This document shows, in pieces, positions 34,310 to 42,495 of a stretch of DNA of 64,000 nucleotides. The notes below the pieces were generated by a model. It saw nothing but the letters and a program-made list of their open reading frames with translations. It was not told the DNA's origin and made no database searches. This DNA is from CAZTDU01 sp964617355 (lineage in GTDB: Bacteria > Pseudomonadota > Gammaproteobacteria > Burkholderiales > SG8-39), in NCBI GenBank assembly GCA_964617355.1, contig CAZTXP010000056.1:1-64000 (forward strand). The letters are read 5' to 3'. Within the stretch, counting starts at the first letter, position 1. The number at the start of each line of letters is the position of its first letter. Both the position numbers and the translations under genes were made by a program.

Positions 34310-34416
34310 AGCAATCCCCCCAGGGGAGTAGCTCCACGCCGCGCGGTCGTCAATCCGGGTGCAATGCACCCCGTCGCGCGGGCGGCCCAGCGCCGCGAGC
34401 CAGACCGGGCCCGTAA
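34310..34416 (+). promoter_or_regulatory. yybP-ykoY (Mn2+) riboswitch upstream of terC
   Basis: The 207-base gap before terC contains the family hallmarks: AGGGGAGTAGCTC at 34322-34334, the central GGTCGTCAATC at 34345-34355 with a GGGTGCAATGCACCC hairpin after it (34357-34371), and the closing GCGAGCCAGACCGGG at 34395-34409, which pairs back to the C-rich 5' edge. yybP-ykoY elements bind Mn2+ and very often control TerC/Alx and MntP exporters. A GGAGG site lies between the aptamer and the ATG at 34441, so control of translation is plausible. Confidence 0.85.
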
Positions 34417-34440
34417 CGTTTCGACCACGGAGGCTCGTCG

Positions 34441-35403
34441 ATGGAAACCATTGCCACCCCCGCCATGTGGGCGGGTTTCTTCCTGTTCGTGGTCGTCGCG
34501 ACCTTCGTCGACCTCAAGGTACTGGCGGCCAAGGGCGCGACGCGCGTCAGCCTGCGCGAGGCGCTCGCGTGGTCCGCGTTCTGGGTCGCGCTCGCGCTCG
34601 CCTTTGGCGGCTGGCTCTGGTGGCACCTGACCGGCACCGCCGGCCCCGAGGAGGCGCGCGAGCAGGCGCTCGCGTACCTCACCGGGTATCTCATCGAGAA
34701 GTCGCTGTCGGTGGACAACATCTTCGTGTTCCTGATGCTGTTCACCTATTTCGCGGTGCCGGCCGAGCTGCAGCGGCGCACGCTGGTCTACGGCGTGCTC
34801 GGCGCGATTGCGCTGCGCATCGTGATGATCCTCGTCGGCGCGTGGCTGATCGCGAAGTTCCACTGGATCATCTACGTGTTCGGCCTGTTCCTGCTCGCCA
34901 CCGGCGGCAAGATGCTGTTCTTCGCCGGACAGAAGCCCGACCTCGAGAAGAACCCGGCGCTGCGCTGGATGCGCGGCCACCTCGCGCTCACGCCGGGCTT
35001 CGAGGGGGAGCGCTTCTGGATCCTGAAGGACGGGGTGCGCACCTATACGCCGCTGTTCCTCGTGCTGGTGATGATCGGCGTCACCGACATCGTGTTCGCG
35101 GTCGACAGCATCCCGGCGATCTTCGCCATCACGGATGACCCGTTCATCGTCATGACCTCGAACATCTTCGCGGTGCTGGGGCTGCGGGCGCTCTACTTCG
35201 TGCTCGCCGACATGGCGGATCGCTTCCACCTGCTGTCCTACGGCCTCGCGCTGGTGCTCATGTTCATCGGCACGAAGATGCTGCTGATCGACGTCTACAA
35301 GATCCCGGTGTTCCTCGCCCTCGGCGTGGTCGCCGCGCTGATCGCGGCCAGCATCGTCGCCAGCCTCGTGCTGCGGCCGCGACCGCCGGCCGGGGGCGGT
35401 TGA
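34441..35403 (+). CDS. TerC family membrane protein (Alx-like, probable Mn2+ exporter)
   Basis: A 320-aa inner-membrane protein with about nine spans. TerC hallmarks are the acidic membrane motifs IEKSLSVDNIFVFLML and VTDIVFAVDSIPAIFAI, with GLRALYFVLADM after the second. Length and motifs fit the Alx branch, which exports manganese in E. coli. The upstream Mn2+-sensing riboswitch supports that role. nhaA follows after 12 bases, so both may be expressed from the riboswitch-controlled transcript. It is not linked to a ter tellurite cluster. Confidence 0.93.
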   Translation: METIATPAMWAGFFLFVVVATFVDLKVLAAKGATRVSLREALAWSAFWVALALAFGGWLWWHLTGTAGPEEAREQALAYLTGYLIEKSLSVDNIFVFLMLFTYFAVPAELQRRTLVYGVLGAIALRIVMILVGAWLIAKFHWIIYVFGLFLLATGGKMLFFAGQKPDLEKNPALRWMRGHLALTPGFEGERFWILKDGVRTYTPLFLVLVMIGVTDIVFAVDSIPAIFAITDDPFIVMTSNIFAVLGLRALYFVLADMADRFHLLSYGLALVLMFIGTKMLLIDVYKIPVFLALGVVAALIAASIVASLVLRPRPPAGGG

Positions 35404-35415
35404 TATGCTCCGGGC

Positions 35416-36603
35416 ATGAACCCGCTTTCCAGTGCGATCCGGGAGTTCCTCCGGCTCGAGGCGTCGGGCGGCATCCTGCTGCTCGCCGCCGCCATCGCGG
35501 CGATGGCGTTCGCCAATTCGCCGTGGTCCGGCGTGTACGAGGGCCTGCTCGCGATCCCGGTGGAATTGCGCGCCGGCAGCTTCGAGATCGCCAAGCCGCT
35601 GCTCTTGTGGATCAACGACGGCCTGATGGCGGTGTTCTTCTTCCTGGTCGGCCTCGAGATCAAGCGCGAGTTCCTCGAGGGCCACCTCGCCGATCGCTCG
35701 CAGGCGGTGCTGCCGGCGCTCGCCGCGCTCGGCGGCATGGTGGTGCCGGGCGCGATCTACGCCGCGATCAACTGGGGCGACCCCGTCGCGCTGCGCGGCT
35801 GGGCGATCCCGACCGCGACCGACATCGCGTTCGCGGTCGGCGTGCTCGCGCTCCTGGGCAGCCGCGTGCCGGCGGGGCTCAAGGTGTTCCTGCTGACGCT
35901 CGCCATCCTCGACGACCTCGGCGCGATCGTCGTCATCGCGCTGTTCTACACCGACCACCTGTCGCTGGCGTCGCTCGGCGTCGCCGCCGTCGCGCTGGCC
36001 GTGCTCGCGGTATTCAACCGCCGGGGCATCGCGGCGGTGCCGCCGTACCTGCTCGTCGGCGCGATCATGTGGGCGGCGGTGCTGAAGTCCGGCGTGCACG
36101 CGACGCTCGCGGGCGTCGCGCTGGCGCTCTTCATCCCGATGCGCGGGCCGGACGACGTTTCGCCGCTGCGGCGCCTGGAGCACGACCTGCACCCGGCGGT
36201 GGCCTACGGGATCCTGCCGCTCTTCGCGTTCGCCAACGCCGGCGTGCCGCTCGAGGGCATGACGCTCGCGACGCTCGCGAGCCCCGTGCCCGCGGGCATC
36301 GCGCTCGGGCTGCTCGCCGGGAAGACGCTCGGCGTGCTCGCGGCCTGCGCGGCGACGGTCGGTCTCGGATTCGCGCGCCTGCCGGAGGGCGCGGACTGGC
36401 GCCAGATGGCCGGCGTCGCGATCCTCTGCGGCATCGGCTTCACGATGAGCCTCTTCATCGGTTCGCTCGCGTTCGAGGGCGAGGCCGCGCGCGTCGCGAA
36501 CGAGAGCCGACTCGGCATCCTTGCCGGCTCGATCGCCGCCGGCGTGCTGGGCTACTTCGTGCTGCGCGCGGCCTTGCCGCGCGCGTCGGCGGGCGCCGCC
36601 TAG
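35416..36603 (+). CDS. nhaA: NhaA Na+/H+ antiporter
   Basis: A 395-aa inner-membrane antiporter with about twelve spans. The ion-binding pair is in LAILDDLGAI and the unwound helix motif in TATDIAFAVGVLALLGSRVPAGLKVFLL. The start (MNPLSSAIREFLRLEASGGILLL) and end (GIGFTMSLFIGSLAF) are typical. It lies 12 bases after terC. Its stop TAG shares a CTAG with the stop of the convergent gene. It exchanges Na+ for H+ in alkaline or saline conditions. Confidence 0.96.
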   Translation: MNPLSSAIREFLRLEASGGILLLAAAIAAMAFANSPWSGVYEGLLAIPVELRAGSFEIAKPLLLWINDGLMAVFFFLVGLEIKREFLEGHLADRSQAVLPALAALGGMVVPGAIYAAINWGDPVALRGWAIPTATDIAFAVGVLALLGSRVPAGLKVFLLTLAILDDLGAIVVIALFYTDHLSLASLGVAAVALAVLAVFNRRGIAAVPPYLLVGAIMWAAVLKSGVHATLAGVALALFIPMRGPDDVSPLRRLEHDLHPAVAYGILPLFAFANAGVPLEGMTLATLASPVPAGIALGLLAGKTLGVLAACAATVGLGFARLPEGADWRQMAGVAILCGIGFTMSLFIGSLAFEGEAARVANESRLGILAGSIAAGVLGYFVLRAALPRASAGAA

Positions 36604-37829
36604 CGCGACCGGCGAGGCTCGACGGGCGGGCGCTGCAGCGACTCGCAGGCCGTGCGGTAGCCCCCAGAGCATTGCGCTTCGAGGTGCTGCCGCGCGAGTT
36701 CCGGCTGGCCGCGCTTCGCCGCTTCCTGCGCGCACTGTACGCAGAACCAGCGGGTCGACTGCAGGCTGCACAGGCGCGCGCAGGTGCCCGGGAGGTCGCG
36801 CGCCATCGGGGACCGGCAATCGGCGAAGTTGCCGATGAGGCACAGGCGCATCTCCAGCTTCTCGCGCGCCTCGCTCGGCATCCCGGCGCCGTGCTCGCCC
36901 AGCAGCACCCGGCAGCTGCGCGCATCGTCGCGCCGGCAGCCGCTCTCGAGCAGCGTGCGCGCGAGCGCGGCATCGCCGGCCGGCGCCAGCGCGGTCGCCG
37001 ACGAGCTGCAGGTGCCCGGGGCGCGTTCGCAGGAGAGCGCAAGGTACTTCCCTCCCTGCTGCAGGTCGCCGGTCGAGAGCAGGTGCAGGCCGAGGCCCTT
37101 GCAGAGCGACGCCATGCCGGTTTCGCAGGTCGCGGCGATCGCCTGCACCTCGGCGCTGCCGGCGTCGTGCCGCGGACGCAGCAGCTTCAGCAGCTCGTGG
37201 CAGGAGTCGAGGTGCTCGCGCGCGCAGCCCAGCCGCGCGAAGTCCCGGCGATCAGCCTCGTCGAAGATCTTCGACTTGCGCGACAGGTCGGCGCAGCTCA
37301 GCACGCGGCCGCCGACGCAGGCGTTCTGCTCCGGCAGCTTGCGATGGTGGTACTGGTAGACCACCATCCAGCCGAGTTCCGCCAGCGAGATGAGCGCGCC
37401 GACGAGGGCGCCGGACCACGCGGCCGTGTCGCGGCCGCCCTCGAGTTCCCCGGCGTCGCGCGCCAGCCGCCACGCGAGCACGGCACAGGCCGCGCCGAAC
37501 GCCGCGATGGCCAGGCCGTAGGGGATCGCGAACAGCAGGCCGAGCCGCCCCCAGCCGTCGGCGCCTTTCCAGGTCAGGCCCTCGAACGCGAGGCGCCCTC
37601 CCATCCACAGGCACCCCGCCGCGGCGACGGCGAGCAGCGCGATCGCGAAGATCCACGAGACGCGCCTGCGCGTGGCGAGGCCGGCCGCGTGCGTGCCGAG
37701 CAGCACCGCGCAGCCAAGCATCGTCCACTGGCCGACGTGGCGCAGGCCCGAGGCGAGGTTCAGCGCGACGAACGCGAAGAGCGACAGCACGAGGGCGGCG
37801 GGCACGAAGGGGATCGAGAGGAGTCGCAT
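36600..37829 (-). CDS. Membrane protein with cysteine-rich repeat domain (unknown)
   Basis: A 409-aa protein I cannot assign. The N-terminal third has about four or five membrane spans (LSIPFVPAALVLSLFAFVAL, MLGCAVLLGTHAAGL, IFAIALLAVAAAGCL, LLFAIPYGLAIAAFGAACAVLAW, ALVGALISLAELGWMVVYQY). The remaining 230 residues are rich in Cys with irregular repeats such as GCAREHLDSCHELL, TCETGMASLCKGLGL, SCERAPGTCSSSA and GCRRDDARSCRVLL, recalling Sel1-like or disulfide-stabilised helical repeats on the periplasmic side. It diverges from the aldolase gene. Confidence 0.7.
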   Translation of the reverse strand: MRLLSIPFVPAALVLSLFAFVALNLASGLRHVGQWTMLGCAVLLGTHAAGLATRRRVSWIFAIALLAVAAAGCLWMGGRLAFEGLTWKGADGWGRLGLLFAIPYGLAIAAFGAACAVLAWRLARDAGELEGGRDTAAWSGALVGALISLAELGWMVVYQYHHRKLPEQNACVGGRVLSCADLSRKSKIFDEADRRDFARLGCAREHLDSCHELLKLLRPRHDAGSAEVQAIAATCETGMASLCKGLGLHLLSTGDLQQGGKYLALSCERAPGTCSSSATALAPAGDAALARTLLESGCRRDDARSCRVLLGEHGAGMPSEAREKLEMRLCLIGNFADCRSPMARDLPGTCARLCSLQSTRWFCVQCAQEAAKRGQPELARQHLEAQCSGGYRTACESLQRPPVEPRRSR

Positions 37830-37946
37830 CGCAGGTGATCCCGAGGCCGGGCGCAGCAGGGGCGGATTGTATCGGGACGCGATAGAATGCGGCCCCGCGC
37901 TCGCGCGAGCTACCTACCCCGAAAACACCACGGTATCGAGGACTCC

Positions 37947-38969
37947 ATGGACAAGGCACTGCTTTCGAAAACCGCCGCCGCGATGGTCGCCAAGGGCAAG
38001 GGCGTCCTGGCCGCCGACGAATCCGCTGGCACCTGCGAGAAGCGCTTCCAGACCATCAGCACGCCTTGCACCGAGGAAAACCGCCGCGCCTACCGCGGCC
38101 TGCTGTTCACGACGCCGGGCGTCGAGAAGTTCGTCTCGGGCGTGATCCTGTTCGACGAGACCATCCGCCAGAAAGCCGACGACGGCACGCCGTTCGCCGA
38201 CATGCTGGCGAAGAAGGGCATCCTGCCGGGCATCAAGGTCGACAAGGGCGCGATGGACCTCGCGCTGTGCCCTGGCGAGAAGGTGACCGAGGGCCTCGAC
38301 GGCCTGCGTCCGCGCCTTGCCGAGTACTTCAAGCTCGGTGCGCGCTTCGCGAAGTGGCGCGCGGTGATCACCATCGGCGAGGCGATCCCTTCGCACGCGT
38401 GCCTCTACGCCAACGCGCACGCGCTCGCGCGCTACGCCGCGCTGTGCCAGGAAGCGTCGATCGTGCCGATGATCGAGCCCGAGGTGCTGCTCGACGGCGA
38501 CCACACCATCGAGCGCTGCGAGGAAGTCACCGAAGCGACGCTGCGCGCCACCTACGCCGCGCTCGCCGCGCACAACGTGTCGCTAGAGCACACCATCCTC
38601 AAGTCGAGCATGGTGGTGTCGGGCAAGGACTGCTCGCGGCAGGCCGGCGTCGAGGAAGTCGCCGAGCGTACGCTGCGCGTGCTGAAGCGCACGGTGCCCT
38701 CGGCGCAGCCCGGCATCGTGTTCCTGTCGGGCGGCCAGTCGGACGTCTCGGCCACCGCGCACCTGAACGCGATGAACGCGATGGGCCCGAATCCGTGGCC
38801 GCTCACGTTCTCGTACTCGCGCGCGCTGCAGAACCCGGCGCTGAAGACCTGGCGCGGGCAGGCCTCGAACGTGCAGGCCGCGCAGCAGGCCTTCTACCAC
38901 CGCGCCCACATGAACGGCCTCGCCGCCGCGGGCAAGTGGAAGCCGGAGCTCGAGAAGGCCGTCGCCTGA
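37947..38969 (+). CDS. Class I fructose-bisphosphate aldolase
   Basis: A 340-aa glycolytic/gluconeogenic aldolase splitting fructose 1,6-bisphosphate via a Schiff base. GVLAADESAGTCEKRF is the family start, EPEVLLDGDH and HTILKSSMVV follow, and Lys219 is in the position of the Schiff-base Lys. LSGGQSDVSATAHLNAMN closes the active site. Start 37947 follows a run ending in GAGGACTCC; a TAGAAT box lies at 37883. It is eight bases before purC, a linkage common in betaproteobacteria. Confidence 0.94.
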   Translation: MDKALLSKTAAAMVAKGKGVLAADESAGTCEKRFQTISTPCTEENRRAYRGLLFTTPGVEKFVSGVILFDETIRQKADDGTPFADMLAKKGILPGIKVDKGAMDLALCPGEKVTEGLDGLRPRLAEYFKLGARFAKWRAVITIGEAIPSHACLYANAHALARYAALCQEASIVPMIEPEVLLDGDHTIERCEEVTEATLRATYAALAAHNVSLEHTILKSSMVVSGKDCSRQAGVEEVAERTLRVLKRTVPSAQPGIVFLSGGQSDVSATAHLNAMNAMGPNPWPLTFSYSRALQNPALKTWRGQASNVQAAQQAFYHRAHMNGLAAAGKWKPELEKAVA

Positions 38970-38976
38970 GGCCGCG

Positions 38977-39867
38977 ATGGCCGACGCGCTCTACGAGTCG
39001 AGCCTGAAGAGCCTGCCGCGCCTCGGGTGCGGCAAGGTTCGCGACATCTACGCGGTCGGCGACGACAAGATGCTGATCGTCGTCTCCGATCGCCTCTCCG
39101 CGTTCGACGTCGTCATGGCGCAGCCGATTCCCGGCAAGGGCCGCGTGCTGAACGCGATGGCGAACTTCTGGTTCGCGAAGCTCGGCCACGTGGTGCCCAA
39201 CCACCTCACCGGCATCGACCCCGAGAGCGTGGTGCAGGGCGAGGACGAGAAGGCGCAGGTGCGCGGCCGCTCGATCGTCGTGCGACGCCTGAAGCCGCTG
39301 CCGGTCGAGGCGGTGGTGCGCGGCTACATCATCGGCTCCGGCTGGAAGGACTACCAGGCGAGCGGCGCGATCTGCGGCATCGCGCTCCCGAAGGGCCTCG
39401 CGCAGGCCCAGCAGCTGCCCGAGCCGATCTTCACGCCGGCGACCAAGGCCGAGTCGGGCCACGACGAGAACATCCCGTTCGAGCGCATGGTCGAGATGGT
39501 CGGCCGCGCGAACGCCGAGAAGGTGCGCGAGATCAGCATCCGCCTCTACCGGGAGGCGGCGGCGTACGCCGCGACCAAGGGCATCATCATCGCCGACACC
39601 AAGTTCGAGTTCGGCCTCGACGACGCGGGCAACCTCGTCCTCATCGACGAGATCCTCACCGCCGACAGCTCCCGCTTCTGGCCCGCCGACGAGTACCGCG
39701 TCGGCACCAGCCCGCCCTCGTTCGACAAGCAGTTCGTGCGCGACTACCTCGAGACGCTCGACTGGCCGAAGACCTACCCGCCGCCCAAGCTGCCCGAGGA
39801 CGTGATCTCGCGCACCGCCGCCAAGTACCGCGAGGCGATGGAACGCCTCACCGGGGCGAAGGCATGA
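38977..39867 (+). CDS. purC: SAICAR synthase (PurC)
   Basis: A 296-aa ATP-dependent enzyme joining CAIR and aspartate in purine synthesis. GCGKVRDIYAVGDDKMLIVVSDRLSAFDVV, VPNHLTGID, PVEAVVRGYIIGSGWKDYQ, DEILTADSSRFW and SFDKQFVRDYLE are all present. The length fits the longer proteobacterial type. It is coupled to purE by a four-base overlap, in a purC-purE-purK block that performs three successive steps. Confidence 0.97.
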   Translation: MADALYESSLKSLPRLGCGKVRDIYAVGDDKMLIVVSDRLSAFDVVMAQPIPGKGRVLNAMANFWFAKLGHVVPNHLTGIDPESVVQGEDEKAQVRGRSIVVRRLKPLPVEAVVRGYIIGSGWKDYQASGAICGIALPKGLAQAQQLPEPIFTPATKAESGHDENIPFERMVEMVGRANAEKVREISIRLYREAAAYAATKGIIIADTKFEFGLDDAGNLVLIDEILTADSSRFWPADEYRVGTSPPSFDKQFVRDYLETLDWPKTYPPPKLPEDVISRTAAKYREAMERLTGAKA

Positions 39868-40385
39868 AGGCGAAGTCCACGCGCCGCACGCCGGCGAAGC
39901 CGCTGGTCGGCGTCGTCATGGGCTCGAACTCCGACTGGGACGTGATGCGGGAGGCCTGTGCGGTGCTCGCCGAATTCGGCGTGCCCTACGAGGCGAAGGT
40001 GGTGTCGGCGCACCGCACGCCCGACGCGATGTTCGCCTATGCGTCGAAGGCGCGCGCCCGCGGCCTGCGCGCCATCATCGCCGGCGCCGGCGGCGCGGCG
40101 CACCTGCCCGGCATGCTTGCGTCGAAGACCACCGTTCCGGTGCTTGGCGTGCCGGTGCCCTCGAAGCACCTCGCGGGGCAGGATTCGCTGCTTTCGATCG
40201 TGCAGATGCCCAAGGGTATCCCGGTGGCGACCTTCGCCATCGGGCAGGCGGGCGCGGCCAACGCGGGTCTCTTCGCTGTCGCGCTCCTCGCCGGCGGCAA
40301 CGCGTCCCTCGCCACGCGCCTGGAGCGCTATCGCGCCGGGCTGCGCCGGCTGGTCGCGAAGATGCGCCTCTCCGACCAGCCGTGA
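39864..40385 (+). CDS. purE: N5-CAIR mutase (PurE)
   Basis: A 173-aa class I PurE converting N5-CAIR to CAIR. The substrate-binding motifs GVVMGSNSDWDVM, SAHRTPDAMF and AGAGGAAHLPGMLASKT are complete. QMPKGIPVATFAIGQAGAANAGLFA follows. ATG 39864 overlaps the purC stop and the purK GTG overlaps its own stop, so the three pur genes are translationally coupled. Confidence 0.97.
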   Translation: MKAKSTRRTPAKPLVGVVMGSNSDWDVMREACAVLAEFGVPYEAKVVSAHRTPDAMFAYASKARARGLRAIIAGAGGAAHLPGMLASKTTVPVLGVPVPSKHLAGQDSLLSIVQMPKGIPVATFAIGQAGAANAGLFAVALLAGGNASLATRLERYRAGLRRLVAKMRLSDQP

Positions 40386-41530
40386 GCGTGCCCGCGGCGG
40401 GCCCGATCCTGCCGCCCGCGATGCTCGGCGTGCTGGGCGGCGGGCAGCTCGGGCGCTTCTTCGTCATCGCCGCCCGCCAGATGGGTTATCGCGTGGTGGT
40501 GCTCGATCCGGATCGAGGCAGTCCCGCCGGCGCCCTCGCGGACAGGCATCTCGCCGCCGACTACCAGGACCGCGCCGCGCTCGACGAACTCTCCGCCAGT
40601 TGCGCCGCGATCACCACCGAGTTCGAGAACGTGCCGGCCGAGAGCATGGCGTACCTCGCGCGCACGCGGCGCGTGGCGCCCTCGGCCGACTGCGTCGCCG
40701 TGGCGCAGGACCGGATCCGCGAGAAGGCGGCGCTCGCCGCGCACGGCTTCCCGGTGGGCGCATACGTCCCGGTGCTCGCCGAGGCGGACCTGGATCGCGC
40801 CGATCTCTACCCCGGGATCCTCAAGCGCGCCCGGTTCGGCTACGACGGCAAGGGGCAGGCGCGCGTCGCGTCGCCCGCCGAAGGGCTTGCCGCATGGAAG
40901 GCGTTCGACGGCGCGCCCTGCGTGCTCGAGAGGAAGGTCACGCTCGACTGCGAGGTCTCGGTTGTCGTCGCGCGCGGCGCGGATGGCGCGACCGCGCCGT
41001 TCGCGGTGGCCGAGAACCGCCACCTGAACGGCATCCTCGACGTGTCGATCGTGCCTGCGCGCGTGGACGACGCGCTCGCCGCCGAGGCACAGGCCATGGC
41101 TGCGCGCCTCGCCGGCGTGCTGGGCTACGTCGGCGTGCTAGGGGTCGAGTTCTTCGTCAGCGGCGGCCGGCTGCTCGTCAACGAGATCGCGCCGCGGCCG
41201 CACAACAGCGGCCACTACACGATCGAGGCCTGCGCGACGAGCCAGTACGTGCAGCAGGTGCGCGCGCTCTGCGGCCTGCCGCTGGGCGACGCAAGGCTGC
41301 TCTCGCCCGCGGTGATGGTGAACGTGCTCGGCGACGCGTGGCCCGCTGGCGGGGCGCCGGACTGGGCCGCGGTGCTGGCCGAGCCGCGCGCGCGCCTGCA
41401 CCTCTACGGCAAGGAGTCTGCGCGCCCGGGGCGCAAGATGGGGCACTTCACGGTGCTCGATGCCGAGCGCGACCGCGCGGTCGCCACCGCGCTCGCCTTG
41501 CGCGCGCGGCTCGGCATCGGCGATGCCTGA
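40382..41530 (+). CDS. purK: N5-CAIR synthase (PurK)
   Basis: A 382-aa ATP-grasp enzyme making N5-CAIR from AIR, ATP and bicarbonate. GVLGGGQLGRF, ITTEFENVP, FGYDGKGQ and VNEIAPRPHNSGHYTIEA (metal-ligand Glu268) are intact. GTG start at 40382. This is the functional purK of the window, unlike the paralogue at 26650. It overlaps the sua5 gene by eight bases. Confidence 0.96.
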   Translation: MSVPAAGPILPPAMLGVLGGGQLGRFFVIAARQMGYRVVVLDPDRGSPAGALADRHLAADYQDRAALDELSASCAAITTEFENVPAESMAYLARTRRVAPSADCVAVAQDRIREKAALAAHGFPVGAYVPVLAEADLDRADLYPGILKRARFGYDGKGQARVASPAEGLAAWKAFDGAPCVLERKVTLDCEVSVVVARGADGATAPFAVAENRHLNGILDVSIVPARVDDALAAEAQAMAARLAGVLGYVGVLGVEFFVSGGRLLVNEIAPRPHNSGHYTIEACATSQYVQQVRALCGLPLGDARLLSPAVMVNVLGDAWPAGGAPDWAAVLAEPRARLHLYGKESARPGRKMGHFTVLDAERDRAVATALALRARLGIGDA

Positions 41531-42491
41531 AGCCGGCGCCCTCGCGCACGCCGCGCGGCTGCTCGACGCCGGCCGGCTCGTCGCTTTCCCGACGGAAACC
41601 GTCTATGGCCTCGGCGCCGATGCTTCCAGCGCCGCCGCGATCGCGCACCTTTATGCGGTGAAGGGCCGGCCTCCCGGCCATCCGGTGATCGTGCACCTCG
41701 ATACCGCCGAGCATGCGTTCGCTTGGGGACGCGAAGTGCCCGACGCGGCGCGCAAGCTCGCCGCCGCGTTCTGGCCCGGGCCGCTGACGATGATCCTGAA
41801 GCGCGACCCCTGCGCGGGCGACTTCGTCACCGGCGGGCAGGACGCGGTGGGCGTGCGTGTGCCCTCGCATCCAGTGGCGCAGGCGCTGCTGCGCGAGTTC
41901 CGTTCGTTGCGAGGCGATGCGCGCCGTGCCGGCATCGCCGCACCCTCGGCCAACCGCTTCGGCCGCGTGTCACCGACCACCGCTGCGCACGTGCGGGCCG
42001 ATCTCGGCGAGGACGTCGACCTCGTGCTGGAGGGCGGCGACGCGGAGGTTGGCATCGAATCGACCATCGTCGACCTGTCGCGCGGCGCGCCGGTGCTTCT
42101 GCGGCCCGGGCACGTCACGCCGGAGGCAATCGCCGCGGTGCTCGGCATGCCCGTCGCGGCGAAGGACGCGGCCGCGCCGGCGCACTCGGGCGGCCTGGAG
42201 CGCCACTACGCGCCGCGCACGCCGACGCGCCTCGTGCCGTCGCACGAACTCGATGCGCAGATCGCGGGCCACGGCGCTCGCGTCGCCGTGCTGGCGTTCT
42301 CCCGCCCCGACGAGCGCGTGGACTACTGGATCCGCATGCCCCGCGACGCTGCAGCCTACGCGCAGCGGCTGTACGGCGCGCTGCGCGAGCTCGACGGCGC
42401 GGGTTGCGAGGCCATCCTCGTCGAGTCGCCGCCCGGAGATGGCGCATGGGCCGCGGTGCACGACCGGCTCGCGCGCGCGGCGGTATCCTGA
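41523..42491 (+). CDS. sua5: L-threonylcarbamoyladenylate synthase (Sua5-type)
   Basis: A 322-aa enzyme that makes threonylcarbamoyl-AMP for tRNA t6A37. The YrdC domain has VAFPTETVYGLGADA, KGRPPGHPVIVHL, FWPGPLTMIL and PSANRFGRVSPTTAAHV. A C-terminal Sua5 domain of about 100 residues follows (SGGLERHYAPRTPTRLV to the end), so it is the longer Sua5 form, not TsaC. The ATG at 41523 is used because the YrdC fold begins right after it; it overlaps purK by eight bases. Confidence 0.94.
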   Translation: MPEAGALAHAARLLDAGRLVAFPTETVYGLGADASSAAAIAHLYAVKGRPPGHPVIVHLDTAEHAFAWGREVPDAARKLAAAFWPGPLTMILKRDPCAGDFVTGGQDAVGVRVPSHPVAQALLREFRSLRGDARRAGIAAPSANRFGRVSPTTAAHVRADLGEDVDLVLEGGDAEVGIESTIVDLSRGAPVLLRPGHVTPEAIAAVLGMPVAAKDAAAPAHSGGLERHYAPRTPTRLVPSHELDAQIAGHGARVAVLAFSRPDERVDYWIRMPRDAAAYAQRLYGALRELDGAGCEAILVESPPGDGAWAAVHDRLARAAVS

Positions 42492-42495
42492 GGCC

